From: Haemonchus contortus
Lineage: Eukaryota > Nematoda > Chromadorea > Rhabditida > Trichostrongylidae
Assembly: GCA_000469685.2 (NCBI GenBank)
Contig: LS997564.1
Location: 18,255,615 to 18,319,614 of the forward strand
DNA: 64,000 bases
Direction of reading: 5' to 3'
Position 1 is the first letter of the stretch; each line of letters opens with the position of its first letter. Positions 58,900-64,000 of this stretch are shown piece by piece. The notes under the pieces were generated by a model. That model worked only from the letters and a program-made list of their open reading frames with translations, made no database searches and had not been told where the DNA came from. Position numbers and translations under genes: made by a program.

Positions 58900-59390
58900 T
58901 TCTGTAGTAATGAAGGGAAAGCAATATGACCTAAGATGAGTAAGCGCATAAGAAGTAGAAGTGTTGTGAGATTCATCTAAAGAGGGAAAGGCTGAGTACC
59001 GTGCCAGCTGGCTCGCGAGCCATGGCAAGTACAGGTATAGCCCATTTCGAGATAGACCAATAGACCGGAAATCGAGAGCCGAGAGTTTACTCAAGTCGAC
59101 CAGGTTCCTTATCCTTTCATTCGCGAAAAAAGGCTTGCTAAAAGGGCGTGAAAAAAGAGGTCTCCCCTATTCTTCATTTTATCGCATGCCGCTCGAAGCT
59201 CATTCAGTAAGTACGGTCTTATCTACTCAAGGAAGATACATATGATTCTCTGAAGGTGATTCTTTTCCTTGACTCCCATCCAGAACGGTGCACCTCCCGT
59301 TATGCTCACAAATATGTAGTAATGAGTAGAAAAGCATTTTGTGTACAGATAAACACCGATGGGTCCTCCTTACGGGGCCTATAGTCTTGA
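58900..59390. other. Non-coding stretch
   Basis: Nothing recognised. Confidence 0.5.
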
Positions 59391-59399
59391 AGCTGTTGA

Positions 59400-59643
59400 C
59401 TTAATCAATCCCTTTTTGGGATGCTCCCCACGCCAACCGAATTCTATTCGGAAGCGTGTGTGGCCTATATAATGACTTACGTAGCCAACCAATGTAGAAG
59501 CCAGTGTTTTTATTTTCCCACACGAGCTTGTCGCCAGTTAACCGACCCCGAAGGTATGGTTGGTTTAGGAGAGTTCTAATCCGGGATTCGATCCCTTGAC
59601 CCTATTGTGGTCGGATGCGCCACTTCCCTTTGAACCACATGCC
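59400..59643 (-). mobile_element. SINE family 1, diverged copy
   Basis: On the minus strand: head words AAGTGGCGCATCCGACC, a B-box-like GGGATCGAATCCC, then GGGGTCGGTTAACTGG, CTACATTGGTTGGC and the end GATTGATTAAG. Clearly related to the copy at 47586 but the most diverged of the long copies. Confidence 0.7.
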
Positions 59644-60532
59644 ACTTATCAAACTTATGTCTTGAAAACCGGAAGAGCTCATGGAAAAGTGATGGGTTCT
59701 GATGGCTCTTCACTGTAAGCTGTAGGTAAGATCTAGCAGTTACTGTGCATTTGGACCTCAGCTTTCAATATCCCTCAAAAGACCATTAGAAGCGCAACCA
59801 TCAACTGAATGGGTAAACCGCAAACACAATGTATCCATAAACCCTCCGGCGTGTATCAAATCCTGTTTCTTATTAGAAACGAGCTAGTTCTCGTATAGCT
59901 GTGGCTGACACATACATGTCATTCTGTCTTCTCGTATTCTCAAAAGCATTAAGCGTTCCCAATTAGGGCTAATGTAAAATTACCCGGATATTAGTCATCC
60001 GTGCAAGAAGACATTCCTCTGTTTTTATTCGAAATAACTGATTCAAAAGTAGATTTAATTTATGATTATTGCCTGTGAATTGTGACCTAAATAGATTTTC
60101 AGGTTCCATTTTTCAAAGTGAGTTTTTGTTCATGAAACATATACAAGAATCCATTTTGCTTTGTTGTCGGGGAAGGGGAACTATTGGTGCTTTCGTTGGT
60201 CTTTGAGAGAGAGTCATCGGTCGAACGAAGGGATTGTGACCGGTCGAGCTAGGTGACCCGGGCTCGTACCAAACAGCCTGGTGCCGAGGACACCTTCTTC
60301 CAACTGTGTTTTTCGAACATAAACCCAAATCACTGTCATCCATTCCATCTTGAAGTAGACCTTCTACATCATCTCACCGCCTCTAACCTCTGAACATCAT
60401 TATGGGTTTGTTTATTCCTCATAATCTTGGTATTGCATACCCCTGTGGATATCTATGAGCACTTAAAGATAGCAGTGAGCGAATTTTAGGATTTTATACA
60501 AAATCCATAGTTATGCTTCCCACCAAGAGAGA

Positions 60533-60803
60533 CGGGGTGATGTAATGGCAAGGGGTGCACTGTTACACGCATGGTTCGGGGAATCGAACCCTGCATCTTT
60601 CCTCATTCAGGCCAACCGTGCCTTCCATCTACCCAGAGTCGGAGAATTGATGGCAAACCCACTTGGGAGCATAAAAGCCTTAACTTGTACATCGGCTGGC
60701 TTCCTCAACTCATTGTATATTCCACACATGCATTCAAAACGTCAGTACGAATCTGAATGCAACTCGATTGCTGGGCGTAGCCGAAATGGAATCGTTCGAG
60801 TCA
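60533..60803 (+). mobile_element. SINE family 1, diverged copy with tRNA-like head
   Basis: The head CGGGGTGATGTAATGGCAAG retains an A-box-like TAATGGCAAGGGG. The B-box region reads GGGGAATCGAACCC. Body words: GGCCAACC, CAGAGTCGGAGAATTGATGG, TTGTACATCGGCTGG, CACACATGCATTCA and GAATCTGAATGCAACTCGAT. The frame 60545-60958 that crosses it is incidental. Confidence 0.75.
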
Positions 60804-61770
60804 ACAGAGTTTTTTTTCATTTCGCCTTCATTTTTTATCAAAAATTCACCACTGCCTCACTTCTGGACAAATACGTAGCGGACATATCCTTTTACAATGC
60901 GTCATTGCCATTAATATTTCATATTCTCCTGCTCCACTATTGTGTGATATCTGGATAGCCACAATTTTTAAGTAAAAAGTATGTCAAAAAATGGTCGTTT
61001 ACTCCTATTGCAACCCACTTTTCCGTCGTATCCATTTCAAATATCGAATGTAGTGAAGGTTGATAGAACTAGCACCCATTTGCTAACAGCACTTGTTTGT
61101 ATGTGCACATATTTGTACATTTGCTTTCGATAGTTACTCACTTTATACTCATTTTATTGAGAAGTTTTCGCTTTCTTATCTATTTATTTATTTACTAATG
61201 TATATGTTTATTCATGTAATCATCTATTTGTTCTATTACCTTCTATATGTTCAATCTCAGGAGTGATCGCCGTGACTTCGGAGGTTGATTCTGGGTTTCT
61301 AATCTGCAAATCAATTCTCGTAACGAAGTTACGGAAATGTTTTTCCCCTGTGATTTGAGATCACCGATCAAACCTAAAACGGTACAAATCCAATCTTTAT
61401 GAACACTGCGACCAATGTCTTTCCTTGTTGGTCGAATTGTTGGAAGAGATTGTTTGAATTAATCTTAGCTGTGTGCAACGTGGAGGTCTCCTGCTTAGTC
61501 AGAAAGGTATAACTATTTTCAGGGTCTATAATGAGTTTTGACTCCTCATTTCGCATTCATTAGCAGTTCATTTAGTACTGCTGCTCAAGCGTGCCGAGTA
61601 TTTTCAGGTCAGATATAACTGAAATGCTAACTATTGGTTTTTACTGCCATTCGACTTCTTTGATCACTTTTGTTCAGATAGGAAGTACAGCATAGTTATT
61701 TCCTAGTTCCATTCAGGAACGAGGTTAAAAAGTAAATTTTTATCAAATCTAAAACTCAACTCCTTCCTTC
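60804..61770. other. Non-coding stretch, AT-rich
   Basis: Nothing recognised. TTTATT-rich words lie at 61180-61230. Confidence 0.5.
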
Positions 61771-61774
61771 TGAT

Positions 61775-62016
61775 GCCCCCCACATTCAATTTCCTGTAAT
61801 TGTAGTAATTTGAGTGCGTATGTGGCCTATACAAATTCCTACGGTGGCTGGCCGATGCATTTATCGTTCCTGACGAGTCTGGTACCGAGTTACCGAACCC
61901 AGAGGATGGAAGACTAGGATTTTCCATGTGGAGACCAATGAGGGATGAATATGGTGATTCGATTCCTGGACCACGCACATGATAGTGTGCCCACTTGCTG
62001 GTACATCACTTCCGCC
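61775..62016 (-). mobile_element. SINE family 1, diverged copy
   Basis: The minus strand begins GGCGGAAGTGATGTACCAGC and AAGTGGGCACACTATCATGT, with a B-box-like GGAATCGAATCACC. Then come GGTTCGGTAACTCGGTACCA, GACTCGTCAGG, GGCCAGCCACCG and GGCCACATACGCACTCA. Both head and body are present. Confidence 0.75.
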
Positions 62017-62945
62017 CTTCGAGTGTACATATGCCTTCAAAATCGTGAACATGGCCACGCGATATTTGTCAAGTAATCTTGACTAGTTTCCTTTGATAGC
62101 CAATCCTATCGATCTTGCGTTTATCCTGATAGCCTTCACCATCTAATGCCATGGTGATATTCATTCAATCTCTTCAATTCTTTGTTCCCATTCTTTCTCC
62201 TCCTTCCTTTGACTGTCCTATCGTTTCCGCTTACTTACGCTTATGGGTGGTTTAGTTTTCCTGGGGCCTCGCTATTTTCTATTTTACTCCTTATTAGTTC
62301 CTTCTTGGTACCAATGGCATACCTTTGCATGCATAATAAATAAAATAAAATAAGATAAAATAGAAAATGACATAAAGACGAAATGCGTCAGATCAGGAAT
62401 TCCGGATTTTTTCACTCCAGCAATTTTCAAAATTCTTTCCGGCTCGTTGATTTGGAAGCGCCCATTTTCATCATTTTCAATTCTTCAACTTGTTAGTCTT
62501 TTTTGAGAAAGAAGAAAGCCATCGGAATTCCAAGCTTTTTGTCGCCATCTTCATTCGGAATATTGCAGTGAACTCTGTTTTGTCGCATATGTTTTTGTCT
62601 GAGCTGAACATATGCTTGAGTTTATAATATTGAATGATTCAATTCTCCTAAGAGACCTAAGAATCTCCTGCCACCTCCTATTCTCCTTCAATTCTTTTTT
62701 TTTGCGAGTTTTGTAGTTTCGCCAGTGCAGTAGGATCATGTTGCGTACCCAACCGGAATGTTCGTAGATATCCTAATCAGAAAATCACAGGTCGATAGGA
62801 AGTCCAAGTAGCGAATCAGATACTAAAAACGGTCTGCAAAGACGCTAAGTCTGGCTATGGAGTCGGGGTCCATTCAGACCCCTCGCCTCGGTACTTCTGT
62901 TGCGATTCACTGGTTGAAAACAAGTAGCCATAAAGAAATAAGCAA
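62017..62945. other. Non-coding stretch
   Basis: AAATAAAATAAAATAAG-type low complexity at 62336-62366. No gene recognised. Confidence 0.5.
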
Positions 62946-63025
62946 TGATCCAAAGATTGCCGGCCGAAAGTTGTTGTACAGGTCAAGTACGCATTCGTAC
63001 GCCGTCACTATTCTGAGCGGGAGAC
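62946..63025 (+). repeat. SINE family 1, probable 3' body remnant
   Basis: Only the distal body words are recognisable: GTACAGGTCAAGTACGCATTCGTACGCCGTCACTATTCTGAGCGG corresponds loosely to the CACATACGCACTCATACGCCACTACGATTCTGAATGG block. The quoted correspondence is by eye and weak. Confidence 0.35.
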
Positions 63026-63458
63026 GAAGGTATGGCGTATTCTAGGAGAATACCCTTTTTCCTTTCATGCAGTTTCGTATTTGCAAATTACATTGATAGC
63101 AAGAAAACGTCATCATTTGCAATTACCATGTTCTTGTGCCAAGCGACAATGAAGGTCTGCACTAGGAAGACTTACATGGCATACCCCTGCAATAGCTGTG
63201 ACAATCAGTGTGACTCATTTTTTATCCTTCTAATCTCGGAAATCCGCAGATCCACTTCAGGGTTCTTCTTTAACACAGAGCCTGCACCTCTTCTCATCTT
63301 TTCCAGTCCAGTTCCAGTTTTCTGTGCTTACCTACAAAATAGGGACTTTGCACTGTTTATACTTTGTGGCGCTCCTTCATCGATGACCTGTTTTTCGCAT
63401 CATAATCGCATTATCCAGCTAATTGGATCCTGGAGGCAACTGGGTGATTGTTACAGGC

Positions 63459-63719
63459 ATGGCGAAGCAGGATTTTGAGACTATTGACTACTTTGGTCCG
63501 GTGGTGGTGGCTGCAATCTTCGCTGTCGCACTGTTTCTGATTTCCTTCTTCATCATCAATTTCTTCTGTATCACAAAATACGATGATGTCACACAATTTG
63601 AAAAGGTGAGTCAATTCTAAATTGAAAACATTTCCTACAACTGTATCCATTAGGAAAGTTTCACGCTTCTAGCACCTCAGGAGGCTATTTTCCATTACCA
63701 CTTTGTAGACACCCTCTAA
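63459..63719 (+). CDS. Probable two-exon gene for a 70-residue single-pass membrane protein
   Basis: Exon 1, 63459-63605, is 49 codons from ATG to an exact phase-0 GT donor (AAAAG|GTGAGT). Intron 63606-63653 is 48 nt (GT...TTAG), the typical nematode size, with a TTCTAA branch-like word. Exon 2, 63654-63719, adds 21 codons and a TAA. The protein starts MAKQDFETIDYFGP, has one strongly hydrophobic segment (about residues 14-37, with words AAIFAVALFLISFF) and ends with a short polar tail (KYDDVTQFEK then ESFTLLAPQE). The AG at 63455-63456 (TTGTTACAG|GC) just before the ATG could be a spliced-leader trans-splice site or an ordinary acceptor of an upstream exon. I do not recognise the family and propose only membrane localisation. 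No AATAAA was seen in the short stretch after the stop. Confidence 0.5.
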
Positions 63720-64000
63720 AACAAGGGCTTCTGCATCGATAGAGTGATCATCCTATAAAAGGGCACCACGATGTAACCGTAGTATTTCACTCCGTGCCAG
63801 ACATTTCGAAACGGGCTTGGCCAGTAGAAGATAGTTTGACGTCTCTTTCGCATCGCCACGCATTTGCTTGCCCGTCGCCCTTGGTCAAGTAGATATAAGC
63901 CCGCTACCTGCATAACATATTAGAACTGAAACGAGGTGATGGTATATCCCCAAGCCGCCTGCTCGATCTGTGTAGCAGCGCTATGACTTTGTGACTATGC
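63720..64000. other. Window end, nothing recognised
   Basis: Short frames only. The gene at 63459 could have further exons here if the second exon predicted above is wrong. Confidence 0.4.

Overview
The window is eukaryotic and most likely nematode, probably from the strongylid (hookworm) group. The pointers are the absence of long host ORFs, many short AT-rich spacers, two poly-G runs of 20 and 25, a 48-nt GT-AG intron in the one credible small gene, and a repeat content of RTE, Penelope-like and mariner elements plus tRNA-derived SINEs. The phylum-level call is inference; no host gene here fixes the species.

Almost everything recognisable is mobile DNA. 1-11.5 kb is mostly featureless, with a near-perfect 34-bp foldback at 1.05 kb and a partial MITE at 7.5 kb. 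11.5-18.2 kb holds a diverged coding-like repeat, a SINE, two complete MITEs with target duplications, and a satellite block of about 1.5 kb (127-128 bp units) ending in a CAGA microsatellite and a conserved palindromic tail. 18-29.4 kb is nearly empty. At 29.6-30.5 kb a mariner end fragment lies head to head with an internally deleted mariner. At 34.4-35.0 kb two tRNA-like sequences form a 112-bp inverted repeat. 41.1-44.5 kb is an apparently full-length RTE-clade LINE with an uninterrupted 1078-codon frame and a 10-bp target duplication. 47.2-49.2 kb has two copies of a second MITE family around a SINE. 51.7-53.3 kb is a 5'-truncated Penelope-like element (reverse transcriptase plus GIY-YIG endonuclease) with a 13-bp target duplication and a hammerhead-like motif near its 3' end. 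A second, better preserved hammerhead-like motif stands alone at 58.8 kb. 59.4-63.0 kb carries more SINE copies. The window ends with a probable two-exon gene for a 70-residue single-pass membrane protein.

The elements fit known partnerships. The RTE and Penelope-like elements move by target-primed reverse transcription. The SINEs carry internal Pol III promoters and would depend on a LINE. The two MITE families have 9-10 bp duplications, which points to a Mutator-like transposase encoded elsewhere. The best candidates for a second look are the hammerhead motifs, the tRNA-like inverted repeat, the two MITE families and the small membrane-protein gene.
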